From: a virus
IMG/VR virus record: IMGVR_UViG_3300017739_001700
Span: 1-35,298 of that record
Direction: 5' to 3' (one strand)
Length of the DNA stretch: 35,298 nucleotides
The position numbers and the translations under genes are program-made. Shown one piece after another: positions 6,943-16,300 of this stretch. Every line of letters starts with the position of its first letter. Within the stretch, counting starts at the first letter, position 1. The notes beneath the pieces are model-generated. The model did no database searches. It was not told the origin of the DNA and saw only the letters and a program-made list of their open reading frames with translations.

Positions 6943-8993
6943 TGGCAAAAGAAAGAACATTTTTTCAGCGACTCTTCGGATTGAATCAAGAAGAAAAGCA
7001 AATGGGTAATACAAATATGCTTGGCTACTTTGGCGTAAACTCTAGTGGCAAAGATTACAAGTACCAAGACCTAGCCAAAGAAGGCTACCTACAAAATCCA
7101 ATAGTCTATAAATGTGTTAATGAAATAGCCAAAGGTGCTGCTGCTGTTCCATATAAAATCAAAGCAGGTGACACTCCTCTTGAGAATCATCCTTTGATGG
7201 ACCTGCTAGACAGGCCTAATCCTCTTGAATCTTACTATGAGTTCATGAGCAGTCTCTTTGGCTTCTTACTTCTTTCTGGTAATGCTTATGTACTAAAAGC
7301 AGGTGGCTCATTAGGGACGCCAAGAGAGCTACATCTTTTGAGACCAGATAGGATTACTATAAAAGGAAGTGGTAAAGCTATACCAAGTAGATATGACTAC
7401 ACTGTCGGTGGTAGATTAGAAGCAAGTTATGAAGTAGATCAAGAAAACGGATTCTCTGAATTGAAACATATAAAGCTCTGGTCACCTCTTGATGATTACT
7501 ACGGCTGCAGTCCATTAGCTGCTGCTGCAGTAGAAGTAGATCAGTTCAATATGGCCAGTACTCATAATGTAAATCTATTAAGTAATGGAGCAAGACCAAG
7601 TGGAGCTGTCATATTTAAACCAAGAGACGAGCAAGGCTTTTCAATAAACTTATCCGATTCCCAAAGACAACAGCTACTAACAGACATCAACAATAGATTC
7701 AGTGGGTCAAACAATGCAGGTAGACCTCTATTATTAGAAGGCGATTTTGATTGGAAAGAAATGGGACTGTCTCCGAAGGACATGGATTTCCTCAATTTAA
7801 AACACATGAGTGCAAGTGATATTGCGCTTTGCTTCGGAGTTCCGTCCCAGTTAGTTGGAGTGCCAGACGCTCAGACTTACGCAAATGTCGCAGAAGCTCG
7901 TCTTGCATTATATGAAGAGACTATCATACCCTTCCTTAAAAAAATCGCTTCTGACTTAAATGAGTGGCTTATACCTATGTTTGATGACAGACTTACTCTT
8001 GAGTTTGACATTGACGCCATACCTGCTTTGTCAGAAAGAAGAAAAAGAATATATGAGAATGTGACCTCTGCAGTAGCGCAGGGAATCATGTCAAGAAATG
8101 AAGCAAGAGCTGCCATAGGCTTAGAGCCAAAGAAAGGTGCTGACGATTTACTAGTACCTGCTACCCTATTCCCTCTTGGAGACGAGTCCGTCCCAGAGCC
8201 AGAGAATCCAGTCCAAGAACAAGACCTTGAAGAATACATGCCAGACGATGAGGACGATGTAGACGATAAGGAAGTTGATGAATATTATCTAGCCGAAGAG
8301 AAAGCTCTTGAGGATATAGATACTAAGCCTACAGCTTCTATGGCTGATGAAGCGCAGAGAGGACTTGATTGGAGAAAGGAGTTCAACCGAGGTGGGACTT
8401 CTGTTGGTGTTGCTAGAGCAAACCAATTAGTCAATAGAGAAAATCTATCTATATCTACTGTAAAGAGAATGTTTAGTTTTTTCTCTAGGCATGAAGTGGA
8501 TAAACAAGGCCAAGGTTTTAGACAAGGCCAAGAGGGTTATCCAAGCGCAGGTAGAATCGCTTGGGCCTTGTGGGGTGGTGACGATGGTTTCTCTTGGGCC
8601 AAGAAAGTAAGAAAGCAGATAGAGATTGAAGAAGATAAACTGTATGCCCTAGAAGAGCATATAGATACAAAGGACTTGGAAGAGAAAGCACCAAGCATTT
8701 CTGGTCCAATGCGAAAAGCATTAGAGAAGAAAGTAAAAGATCATAATGAAAAGTATGGTGACAGCAAGACTAAGAAAACAAACATAAGAACTTTGGAAGC
8801 TGTCTTCCGAAGAGGTGTAGGTGCATACAGAACTAATCCTCAATCAGTCAGACCAAATGTGACAGGACCAGACCAGTGGGCCTTGGCCAGAGTGAACAGC
8901 TACCTTAGAGCTTTGAGAACAGGAAGATTCAGAAGTGGTAAACATGACACCGATTTATTTCCAAAGGGCCATCCTCTCTCAAGCAAAACATGA
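6942..8993 (+). CDS. HK97-type portal protein with two extra C-terminal domains
   Basis: Residues 1 to about 430 form an HK97-family portal, the dodecameric ring at the capsid vertex. Visible portal signatures are NPIVYKCVNEIAKGAAAVP, LLSGNAYVLKA, MSASDIALCFGVPSQLVG and the RNEARAAIGLEP segment. An acidic linker (DEDDVDDKEVDEYY) follows. About 220 more residues hold two modules that also occur alone or fused in other phage proteins. The first is built around GLDWRKEFNRGGTSVGVARA with a RIAWALWGGD core; the second around RGVGAYRTNPQSVRPNV and a KGHPL end. Ordinary HK97 portals are near 400-450 residues, so 683 is unusually long. The function of the extra modules is unknown to me. The stop overlaps the next start (ATGA). 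Confidence 0.92.
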   Translation: MAKERTFFQRLFGLNQEEKQMGNTNMLGYFGVNSSGKDYKYQDLAKEGYLQNPIVYKCVNEIAKGAAAVPYKIKAGDTPLENHPLMDLLDRPNPLESYYEFMSSLFGFLLLSGNAYVLKAGGSLGTPRELHLLRPDRITIKGSGKAIPSRYDYTVGGRLEASYEVDQENGFSELKHIKLWSPLDDYYGCSPLAAAAVEVDQFNMASTHNVNLLSNGARPSGAVIFKPRDEQGFSINLSDSQRQQLLTDINNRFSGSNNAGRPLLLEGDFDWKEMGLSPKDMDFLNLKHMSASDIALCFGVPSQLVGVPDAQTYANVAEARLALYEETIIPFLKKIASDLNEWLIPMFDDRLTLEFDIDAIPALSERRKRIYENVTSAVAQGIMSRNEARAAIGLEPKKGADDLLVPATLFPLGDESVPEPENPVQEQDLEEYMPDDEDDVDDKEVDEYYLAEEKALEDIDTKPTASMADEAQRGLDWRKEFNRGGTSVGVARANQLVNRENLSISTVKRMFSFFSRHEVDKQGQGFRQGQEGYPSAGRIAWALWGGDDGFSWAKKVRKQIEIEEDKLYALEEHIDTKDLEEKAPSISGPMRKALEKKVKDHNEKYGDSKTKKTNIRTLEAVFRRGVGAYRTNPQSVRPNVTGPDQWALARVNSYLRALRTGRFRSGKHDTDLFPKGHPLSSKT

Positions 8994-9808
8994 AGCGACA
9001 GAAGAAACAATTTCATGACATAAGACTTGGTAGAGTAAGCATACAAAGAGAAGCGCTGAAAGCCAGAGTCACCAGAGATAGATTAGAAAGAAGAAACTTC
9101 AAAGAGCTTCGTGCTGTCTTCTCTAAGTGGCTAAATGGTCAAGCCTATATGTATAGAGAGTTTGGAGTTTACGAGCCAGTAGCAGCTTCTATGGCGCTCA
9201 GAGAATCACTAATACCTATCATGCAGCAACATATAAAAAGAATCTTTGCTGTTATCTATGAGGGTAATGAACAAAGATACTTTAGTGTGAAACAAGAAGC
9301 TCTGGTCTTTGGTAGAAATCAAGATATAGATATATTAGTTTCAAGATACTTTACTGGTAGAATTGACTTCTTAGACGGCCTTAGCTCTCGTCTAAGCGAA
9401 CAGATTAAGAAGATAATAGAAGAAGGTCAATTAGAAGGACAATCGCTCCCAGAGATTTCTAGGACGCTTGTGACTAGAGTTGGAGCTTTGACAATGAGAA
9501 GAGCAGCTTTGATAGCAAGAACAGAAACTCATGGAGCTGCAAGTTTTGCTCATGACCAATATTATCAAACAGTCCAAGACGATACTGGTATAGAAATGAA
9601 AAAGAAATGGGTGGCCACAAACGATGAACGGACAAGGCCAGATCATTTTGCGATGAACGCAAAGCCAAGTATAGATATGAGTGAAAAGTTTGAGGTCGGT
9701 GGTGCAAGAATGAAACATGCAGGTGACCCTGCAGGTGGTGCAAAGAATGTTATAAACTGCAGATGTAATATAATTTATTTGGACGCCAGAGACATGGAAG
9801 AGGATTGA
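8990..9808 (+). CDS. Head morphogenesis protein, SPP1 gp7 / Mu gpF family
   Basis: This 272-residue minor head protein lies right after the portal, its usual place. The first 180 residues are basic and helical. The C-terminal domain carries the family pattern: RAALIARTETHGAASFAHD, then KKWVATNDERTRPDHFAMN, then the metal-binding-like ending NVINCRCNIIYLD. Members are present at low copy in proheads and help assembly or DNA retention and ejection. It starts at ATG 8990 in a 4-base overlap with the portal. A gap of 107 bases follows before the protease, containing AT-rich TATATA runs but no convincing terminator. Confidence 0.88.
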   Translation: MKRQKKQFHDIRLGRVSIQREALKARVTRDRLERRNFKELRAVFSKWLNGQAYMYREFGVYEPVAASMALRESLIPIMQQHIKRIFAVIYEGNEQRYFSVKQEALVFGRNQDIDILVSRYFTGRIDFLDGLSSRLSEQIKKIIEEGQLEGQSLPEISRTLVTRVGALTMRRAALIARTETHGAASFAHDQYYQTVQDDTGIEMKKKWVATNDERTRPDHFAMNAKPSIDMSEKFEVGGARMKHAGDPAGGAKNVINCRCNIIYLDARDMEED

Positions 9809-9915
9809 TCTCTATATATTGTGCGTTTTTCAGAGTTGGAGTACTATATATAGGATTATGCACCTTCGTTTTTAAGTGGTATGATTGACAAGAGCATTTT
9901 ATTAGGAGATGACAC

Positions 9916-10824
9916 ATGGCAAGTAATTTAGAAAGCAGTGTCAGTACCAGTGGGTATATTAAAGAAATAGAAGAATCTAATGACTCAAAAGCAGAACTCA
10001 GAAGGGATGTATTCTCTACTGAGAAAGAAGCAGCCGACAGAGCTGAGGAAATAGGATGTGTAGGAACACATGCACATGACGAAGATGGACAAGAAGTCTT
10101 TATGCCATGTAAGACTCACGAAGAATACATAGACAAAGTCGGAATGGATGTCCGACAAGAAGAAGAACATCAAGAAGTCAAAGCCGAGATCAAAGCGTAC
10201 CACGATGAGGATGAAGACGAAGACAAACAATATGGAAAGTTTGAAGGGTATGGTTCTGTCTTTGGCAATAAAGATTTAGGGAATGATGTAATTCAATCTG
10301 GCGCTTTTGCAAAATCACTAAAGCGTAAAAAACCAAAAGATGTAAAACTTCTATATCAACATAAATCAGAAATGCCTATCGGTGTTTTTGATGAAATCAA
10401 AGAAGACGGACATGGTCTTTATGTAAAAGGAAGACTAGCTCTGCAAACACAAGCAGGGAAAGAAGCATACGAATTAATGAAGATGGGTGCATTGGATGGC
10501 CTAAGCATAGGCTTCCGTGTAAATCCAGACGAAGTTTCATACGATAAGCGCTCAAGAAAGCGTATTATCAAAGAAGTAGAACTTATGGAAGTATCACTTG
10601 TGACCTTCCCTATGAATCCGAAAGCGAAGATTAGGAGTGTCAAGGGTGATAGTATTTCCGTTAGGGAGTGGGAGAATGGACTGCGAGACGCTTTCGCATT
10701 ATCTCGTTCAGAAGCAAAAGTGGCTGCAGCAGCAGTACACAAGTCTTTTGGTCAGCGAGACGCTGACTCTACGGCTGAACTGGTAGACGCCATAAAAAAC
10801 TTAACTTTAACCTTAAAATCTTAA
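9916..10824 (+). CDS. Prohead protease (HK97 / S78 family) with an extra N-terminal domain
   Basis: The catalytic domain starts near residue 110 (YGKFEGYGSVFGNKD). It carries the family triad candidates: H149 in LLYQHKSEMPIG, S197 in LDGLSIGFRV and E225 in VELMEVSLVTFPMNP. It would cleave the scaffolding segment from the capsid protein during head maturation. The first 110 residues are an addition: a conserved-looking module (EIGCVGTHAHDEDGQEVFMP, then C-K-T-H) with Cys and His spacing that suggests metal binding, followed by an acidic linker. The C-terminal tail (FALSRSEAKVAAAAVHKSFG) resembles a scaffold or targeting helix. ATG 9916 has TAGGAGATGAC upstream. The capsid gene follows after 12 bases. 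Confidence 0.9.
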   Translation: MASNLESSVSTSGYIKEIEESNDSKAELRRDVFSTEKEAADRAEEIGCVGTHAHDEDGQEVFMPCKTHEEYIDKVGMDVRQEEEHQEVKAEIKAYHDEDEDEDKQYGKFEGYGSVFGNKDLGNDVIQSGAFAKSLKRKKPKDVKLLYQHKSEMPIGVFDEIKEDGHGLYVKGRLALQTQAGKEAYELMKMGALDGLSIGFRVNPDEVSYDKRSRKRIIKEVELMEVSLVTFPMNPKAKIRSVKGDSISVREWENGLRDAFALSRSEAKVAAAAVHKSFGQRDADSTAELVDAIKNLTLTLKS

Positions 10825-10836
10825 TAGGAGATTAAT

Positions 10837-12051
10837 ATGTCGGAAGATGTAAAAAACGCTATTCAAGAAATGGGTTCAACCTTCAATGAATTTAAGAAGG
10901 TCAATGACGAAAGACTTGAAAAGCTAGAGAAAGGTGAAAGCACTGCTGTTCTTGACGAGAAGATGGCGAAGATTGAATCTAAGTTAGATTCTCTTGAAGA
11001 AGTTAATCAACAATTAACTAAAGCAGAGCAAAGCCAAAATGCCATTAAGGAGCAAGTTGATAAACTAGAGACTGTATTAAGCAGACCAAACTCTGGTTTT
11101 GAATCTAAGCAAGTTGATGAGCTAACTAAGGCTTTTGATTTGTACTGCAGAAAGGGCGCAGAAGCTCTGACTCCAGACGAGAAAAAAGCATTAACTGTAT
11201 CTAATGACTCTACAGGTGGTTATTTAGCACCACCAGAGTATGTGAGAGAACTGATTAAGGATGTGACTGAAATCTCACCTATCCGTTCTATCGGTAAAGT
11301 CAGAAGTACAGGACAAAGAAGTATCCAGATTCCTAAAAGAACTGGACAATTCGCAGCCCAATGGGTGGCTGAGAGTGGTACTAGAAGTGAGACTACTGGT
11401 TATCAAGTAGGCCTTGAAGAGATACCTGCGCATGAGCATTACGCTCTTGTAGATATTTCTGAGCAAGACTTAGAAGATACAGTATTTGACTTAGAAGCAG
11501 AAATGCAATCTGAGTTCTCTGAGCAGTTTGCGAAAGCAGAAGGCGCAGCTTTTGTTTCTGGTGACGCTGTTGGTAAGCCAGAAGGATTTATGACTAACTC
11601 AAGTGTGAGTGAAGTAAATAGTGGAAGTGGTACAGCTATAACGGCTGACTCTTTGATCTCTTTAGTTCATAACATTAAGAGTGAGTACGGAAGAAATGGT
11701 GTGTTTGTATTTAATAGAAACACATTAGCAGCTATCAGAAAACTGAAAGACACTGCAGGTCAATATGTATTCCAAGCAGGGATGAACCTACAAGGTGGAG
11801 CTACAGCTACTATCTTAGGTTATAACTATGTGGAAGCTAGTGACATGCCTAATGTTGCAGGTAATGCTTTTCCAGTCGCCTTTGGTGATTTTGCAAGAGC
11901 ATATATGATAGTGGACAGAGTAGCATTAGCTGTTCTGAGAGACCCATTCACACAAGCTACTTCTGGTAATGTAAGATATGTTGCAAGAAGAAGAGTTGGT
12001 GGACAGGTAGTCCTTCCAGAAGCATTAACAAAACTTAAAATATCAGCGTAA
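10837..12051 (+). CDS. Major capsid protein, HK97 fold
   Basis: This 404-residue protein has the standard layout. Residues 1 to about 95 are a charged coiled-coil delta (scaffold) domain (FKKVNDERLEKLEKGE), expected to be removed by the upstream protease. The mature shell domain begins near the SNDSTGGYLAPPEYVRELI stretch (around residue 127), a hallmark of this family. Later signatures include QIPKRTGQFAAQWVAESG, AEGAAFVSGDAVGKPEGFM, and the C-terminal VARRRVGGQVVLPEALTKLK. It forms the icosahedral head. ATG 10837 follows AATAGGAGATTAAT. The gene neighbours (protease before, small beta protein after) support the call. Confidence 0.96.
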   Translation: MSEDVKNAIQEMGSTFNEFKKVNDERLEKLEKGESTAVLDEKMAKIESKLDSLEEVNQQLTKAEQSQNAIKEQVDKLETVLSRPNSGFESKQVDELTKAFDLYCRKGAEALTPDEKKALTVSNDSTGGYLAPPEYVRELIKDVTEISPIRSIGKVRSTGQRSIQIPKRTGQFAAQWVAESGTRSETTGYQVGLEEIPAHEHYALVDISEQDLEDTVFDLEAEMQSEFSEQFAKAEGAAFVSGDAVGKPEGFMTNSSVSEVNSGSGTAITADSLISLVHNIKSEYGRNGVFVFNRNTLAAIRKLKDTAGQYVFQAGMNLQGGATATILGYNYVEASDMPNVAGNAFPVAFGDFARAYMIVDRVALAVLRDPFTQATSGNVRYVARRRVGGQVVLPEALTKLKISA

Positions 12052-12068
12052 GCGAGGAGTAAATAGAT

Positions 12069-12518
12069 ATGAAAGATTTAGCAAATAATCTAATCGGTGT
12101 TCAATCACTAGCTCCTGCAGTCAGAACTGCTGACGCCAATGGTACTGGAGTAGACCTACAATTCTTTGAAGGTGCTATGGCTATAGTTGATGTTGGAGCA
12201 GAAGGCGATACACTGAGTTCGTCTGTCAAGATTGATTTCAAATTGGAACATTCTGACGATGACAGTTCTTACTCAGCAGTAAGCTCTTCACTAGATGTCA
12301 CTGACGGAAGTGTAGATTCTAATGGAATCTTCGCAACCTTTGATGACAACGCAGAAGCTCCTGCTATAGCAGCTATCGGTTATGTCGGTGGTAAGCGTTA
12401 TATTAGAGTAGTAGCAGACTTTACAGGTTCTCATTCAAGTGGGACACCTATGGGTGCTATGATTCTTAAAGGCGTACCTAGACATGCAGGTGGAGCTGAC
12501 AGTAGCTCTAGTTCATAA
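12069..12518 (+). CDS. Probable capsid decoration / small head protein
   Basis: This 149-residue, beta-rich, Ser-rich protein is encoded 17 bases after the major capsid gene. Recognisable segments are GTGVDLQFFEGAMAIVDVG, KIDFKLEHSDDDSSY and GYVGGKRYIRVVADFTGS. This pattern is common in small proteins downstream of HK97 capsid genes in proteobacterial phages. Position and size suggest a shell-stabilising decoration protein, but the sequence alone does not prove it. The C-terminus ends in a run of Ser residues. A strong rho-independent terminator follows within 11 bases, so this is the last gene before a transcriptional break or attenuation point. Confidence 0.7.
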   Translation: MKDLANNLIGVQSLAPAVRTADANGTGVDLQFFEGAMAIVDVGAEGDTLSSSVKIDFKLEHSDDDSSYSAVSSSLDVTDGSVDSNGIFATFDDNAEAPAIAAIGYVGGKRYIRVVADFTGSHSSGTPMGAMILKGVPRHAGGADSSSSS

Positions 12519-12528
12519 TTGAACTTAC

Positions 12529-12556
12529 GAGGTGGTCTTAGGGCCACCTCATTTTA
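12529..12556 (+). terminator. Rho-independent terminator after the capsid genes
   Basis: The stem GAGGTGG (12529-12535) pairs with CCACCTC (12544-12550). It extends by a U-G and a C-G pair to leave a TTAG loop, making nine pairs in all. An ATTTTATT tract follows. It lies between the decoration-like gene and the gene at 12570. It would reduce read-through from the highly expressed capsid genes into the fibre island. Confidence 0.85.
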
Positions 12557-12569
12557 TTAAGGAATTAAT

Positions 12570-12929
12570 ATGGCAAATAAGAAATACAAAATTTTAGTAC
12601 CGAAGCCATGCGCTGTTGATGAGCATGGTATGGATGTCCAGTTAATGAAAGCTGATTCAATAATAGAAGCTGACAATGATGTCATGAATTCTAATATGGA
12701 ACAGTTTGTGCAAAATGGATGGGCCATGGAAGTCAAGGTAGACTCTGCTGACGAAACAGTAGAAGTAGAAGCTGAGATCAAAAGAGCAAGAAACGAAGAT
12801 GGTACATTGAAAGGCGATGACCCTAGTACACCAGATGTCAATGAAGCATGGGAAGGTGGTGAAGCGCCAGTCAAGAAATCATCTAAGAAAAAATCTACAG
12901 CAAAGAAATCTACCAAGAAAAAAAGCTAG
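12570..12929 (+). CDS. Small phage protein with a Lys-rich tail, 119 residues
   Basis: The first 60 residues are a small beta domain (KYKILVPKPCAV; WAMEVKVDSADETVEVEAE). Next comes RARNEDGTLKGDDPSTPDVN followed by EAW, a motif I associate with small phage structural proteins of unknown role. The C-terminus is a flexible basic tail of repeated Lys-Ser units (KKSSKKKSTAKKSTKKKS). The tail could bind DNA or an acidic surface inside the head, or anchor the protein; both are guesses. It starts behind AAGGAATTAAT directly after the terminator. Position suggests a head or neck component. Confidence 0.65.
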   Translation: MANKKYKILVPKPCAVDEHGMDVQLMKADSIIEADNDVMNSNMEQFVQNGWAMEVKVDSADETVEVEAEIKRARNEDGTLKGDDPSTPDVNEAWEGGEAPVKKSSKKKSTAKKSTKKKS

Positions 12930-12961
12930 GACACTCATAGGTACATAGCCATCTAAAAGGG

Positions 12962-12970
12962 TGGTATAGT
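12962..12970 (+). promoter_or_regulatory. Candidate extended -10 promoter for the fibre island
   Basis: TGG TATAGT (TG at 12962-12963, hexamer 12965-12970) matches an extended -10 element with five of six -10 positions. No good -35 is present at the expected distance (about 12942-12947). It sits in the 98-base gap after the terminator-separated gene, and a transcript from here would begin about 50 bases before the gene at 13028. Moderate to low support. Confidence 0.35.
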
Positions 12971-12992
12971 AATTAAAGCAGACGCTAAAGTT

Positions 12993-13008
12993 TATGACAG
13001 CAGTCATA
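12993..13008. repeat. Short inverted repeat upstream of the fibre island
   Basis: TATGAC (12993-12998) and GTCATA (13003-13008) are perfect inverted repeats around AGCA. They lie between the candidate -10 element and the ribosome site of the gene at 13028. This could be an operator or a 5' leader hairpin. No T tract follows, so it is not a terminator. Confidence 0.4.
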
Positions 13009-13027
13009 TATAAACTAGGAATATTAT

Positions 13028-13378
13028 ATGAGTGCAGGTTTTTTTCATTTTATCATTGAGCAGGGTGCTACATTTAAGCATACTCTAACGCTTAAAGACT
13101 CTGCAGATTCACTCATAAATCTTACAGGCTTCTCAGCAGAAATGGACTTGAGAAGAAATCAAGATGATAGTTCGGAAGTTCTTACCCTCACTGTAGCAAA
13201 CAATAGAGTGACTATGGGTGGAAGTAATGGGACTATAGTATTAGAAATATCAGCAAGTGATACATCAAGTATGGCCGTAGGCGATGGAGTCTATGATCTA
13301 AAATTAACCGATTCTAATGCCAAGGTAGATAGAATATTAGAAGGTACTTTTTCTGTACGAGGAAGTGTGAGTAGATAA
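13028..13378 (+). CDS. Small beta-sandwich fibre-associated protein, 116 residues
   Basis: The protein has the pattern of the short phage domain that often precedes or is fused to tail fibres: [54 protein letters not shown], ending [11 protein letters not shown]. It is probably an all-beta domain (baseplate-upper-protein-like) that attaches a fibre to the particle. The ATG of the collagen gene overlaps its stop by one base (TAATG), so the two are translationally coupled. This makes it the best candidate for the collagen fibre adaptor. No catalytic residues are evident. Confidence 0.7.
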   Translation: MSAGFFHFIIEQGATFKHTLTLKDSADSLINLTGFSAEMDLRRNQDDSSEVLTLTVANNRVTMGGSNGTIVLEISASDTSSMAVGDGVYDLKLTDSNAKVDRILEGTFSVRGSVSR

Positions 13379-16300
13379 TGAGTGATCTAGTCAAAAGCAT
13401 AACCATAACTGGCCCAAATGATATATCTGTTGTCACTGTAGCAACGCAAGGTGCTACTGGTGGAGCAGGTCAGAAGGGTGAGAAAGGAGCTGTCGGAGCT
13501 GCAAGTTCTGTTGCAGGGCCTACAGGTTCAACAGGAGATAAAGGCCAAAAAGGTGAAATAGGTGTGACAGGGCCAAGTGGTCCTACTGGTTCAACAGGTT
13601 CTACAGGTAGTACAGGTCCGACAGGTTCACAAGGAGATAAGGGTGACAAAGGACAGAAAGGAACAACAGGAAATACAGGAAACACTGGACCAACTGGACC
13701 AACTGGTTCTACTGGGGATAAAGGTCAAAAGGGAACTACTGGAGATACTGGAGCGACAGGAGACAAGGGTCAGAAGGGCCAGACAGGAACTACTGGAAAC
13801 ACTGGAGCAGAAGGAAGCAAAGGACAAAAAGGAGAAGTAGGTGTCACTGGTAATACAGGTGACAAGGGTCAGAAGGGTGAAATAGGTGTCACTGGTAGCA
13901 CTGGTAGTACAGGTAGTACAGGAAGCAAAGGAGACAAGGGCCAGAAAGGTCTCAAAGGTGTAGAAGGAAACTTTGGTGGCCAGACAGTTAATTATAATTT
14001 TTCTACCAATACAGCAGATAGTGACCCAACAGCAGGTCTACTAAAATTCAACAATGCAAATTTATCAAGCGCCAATCAATTATTTATTGATGACGAAGAT
14101 CAAAGTTCAACTGATATACAGGCATACCTTAGAACAATAGATGACTCAACATCTACTATAAAAGGCCATGTAAGAATATCCAATAAAACAGACGCCACTG
14201 ACTTTGTCTTATTCCAGATTGGTGGAGCTATAACAGAAGCAACAGGATATTTCAAAGTCCCAGTATCTTATCTATCTGGAGCAACATCATTCTCAAATGG
14301 CGAAGAACTTATTGTGACTTTTGCTAGAACTGGTGACATTGGTGATACTGGTTCTAAGGGACAGAAAGGTACTACTGGTTCAACAGGAAGCGCAGGAACA
14401 GACGGAGACAAAGGTCAGAAGGGTACAACAGGTGATACTGGCTCAACTGGTCCTACTGGAAGTACAGGACCTAGTGGTCCGACTGGTTCTACAGGACCGA
14501 CTGGACCTGCAGGTAATGATGGCTCAGATGGTAGCAAAGGACAGAAAGGACAAGATGGTCAGTCTATAACTGGCGACAAAGGTGAAAAAGGACAGACTGG
14601 TTCAACAGGTAGCCAAGGACCTGCAGGAAACGATGGGAACGATGGCAGCGATGGGTCAAAAGGCCAGAAGGGTGAAGCAGGACAAGATGGTTCTACTGGA
14701 CCTACAGGCCCACAAGGAGCGCAGGGAAGTGGTGGTACTGCAGGAGACAAAGGACAGAAAGGTGTAGCAGGGTCAAACGGAAGTAATGGTACTGACGGCA
14801 CTGACGGAGATAAGGGTCAGAAAGGTGAGATTGGAGTCACTGGTCCAACAGGACCGACAGGAGCAGGTGGAAGTACAGGACCTCAAGGTAATGTTGGAGA
14901 CAAAGGACAGAAAGGTGAAGACGGAGCGCAAGGCAACGCAGGGCCAACAGGAAGTGGTGGTGATAAAGGACAGAAAGGAGAAACAGGAAGCACTGGTTCT
15001 CAAGGCTCAACTGGACCAAGTGGGCCTAGTGGTTCAGACGGAGACAAAGGACAAAAGGGTACAACTGGTTCTACAGGGTCACAAGGTAGCACTGGACCTA
15101 CAGGACCAGACGGACCTACAGGTAGTGGTGGAGATAAGGGACAAAAAGGAGATACTGGAAGTACAGGTAATACAGGTTCAACAGGACCAACAGGAAATAC
15201 AGGACCAACAGGAAACACTGGACCAAGTGGACCTACAGGTCCTACAGGAAGTCAAGGACCACAAGGAGATACAGGACCAACAGGGCCAACAGGGCCGACA
15301 GGTGATAAGGGTCAAAAAGGTGTAGAAGGGTCTACTGGGCCTACTGGTGGAACAGGACCACAAGGTTCTACTGGCGATAAGGGTCAGAAAGGACAGACTG
15401 GAACTACAGGAAATACAGGGCCAACTGGTCCTTCTGGTAGTGACGGAAATGATGGTAGTGACGGAAGTAAAGGACAAAAAGGTGAAGTAGGAAGTACAGG
15501 TTCTACAGGTCCTACAGGTTCAACTGGTCCGACTGGGAACACTGGTGCTTCTGGTGACAAAGGACAGAAAGGAACAACAGGAAATACTGGTCCTGCAGGT
15601 AATAATGGAAACGATGGCTCAGATGGTAGCAAGGGTCAAAAAGGTGAAGTAGGAACTACTGGTGATAAGGGTCAGAAAGGCGAGATCGGAATTACTGGTA
15701 ATGACGGACCGACAGGACCTTCTGGTTCAACAGGTAGTAAAGGTCAAAAAGGTACTACAGGTAATACTGGCTCACAAGGAAGTGGTGGAGACAAAGGTCA
15801 GAAAGGTGAGGTCGGTGTCACTGGTAATACTGGTAGTACAGGTTCAGCAGGAGATAAAGGTCAAAAAGGCCAGACAGGTGGAACTGGCCCTACTGGTAGT
15901 ACTGGCCCTACAGGTAATAATGGTAGCGATGGAGATAAAGGACAGAAGGGTCAGACTGGTAATACAGGTAGCACTGGGCCGACAGGAAATACTGGACCAA
16001 CTGGAGCAGCAGGAGACAAAGGTCAGAAAGGTACTACAGGCTCAACAGGTAATACTGGTCCAACTGGTAATACTGGTCCTAGTGGTTCGGATGGTAATGA
16101 TGGAAGTAAAGGTGAGAAGGGACAGAAAGGTGTCACTGGTACAGATGGACCGACAGGTCCTACAGGTTCTACTGGAACTGGTATCACTTTCAAAGGGCAA
16201 GTCGCCAATACAGGAGCGCTACCTTCAAGTCCAACACCAAGTCAAGGTGACGCCTACATAGTACAAACTGACGATAGCCTTCATATTTATAATGGTTCTT

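Noticed and set aside
9885-9890. Perfect -35 hexamer TTGACA before the prohead protease
   Set aside because: No -10 element occurs 15-19 bases downstream; the ribosome site and start codon fall there instead.
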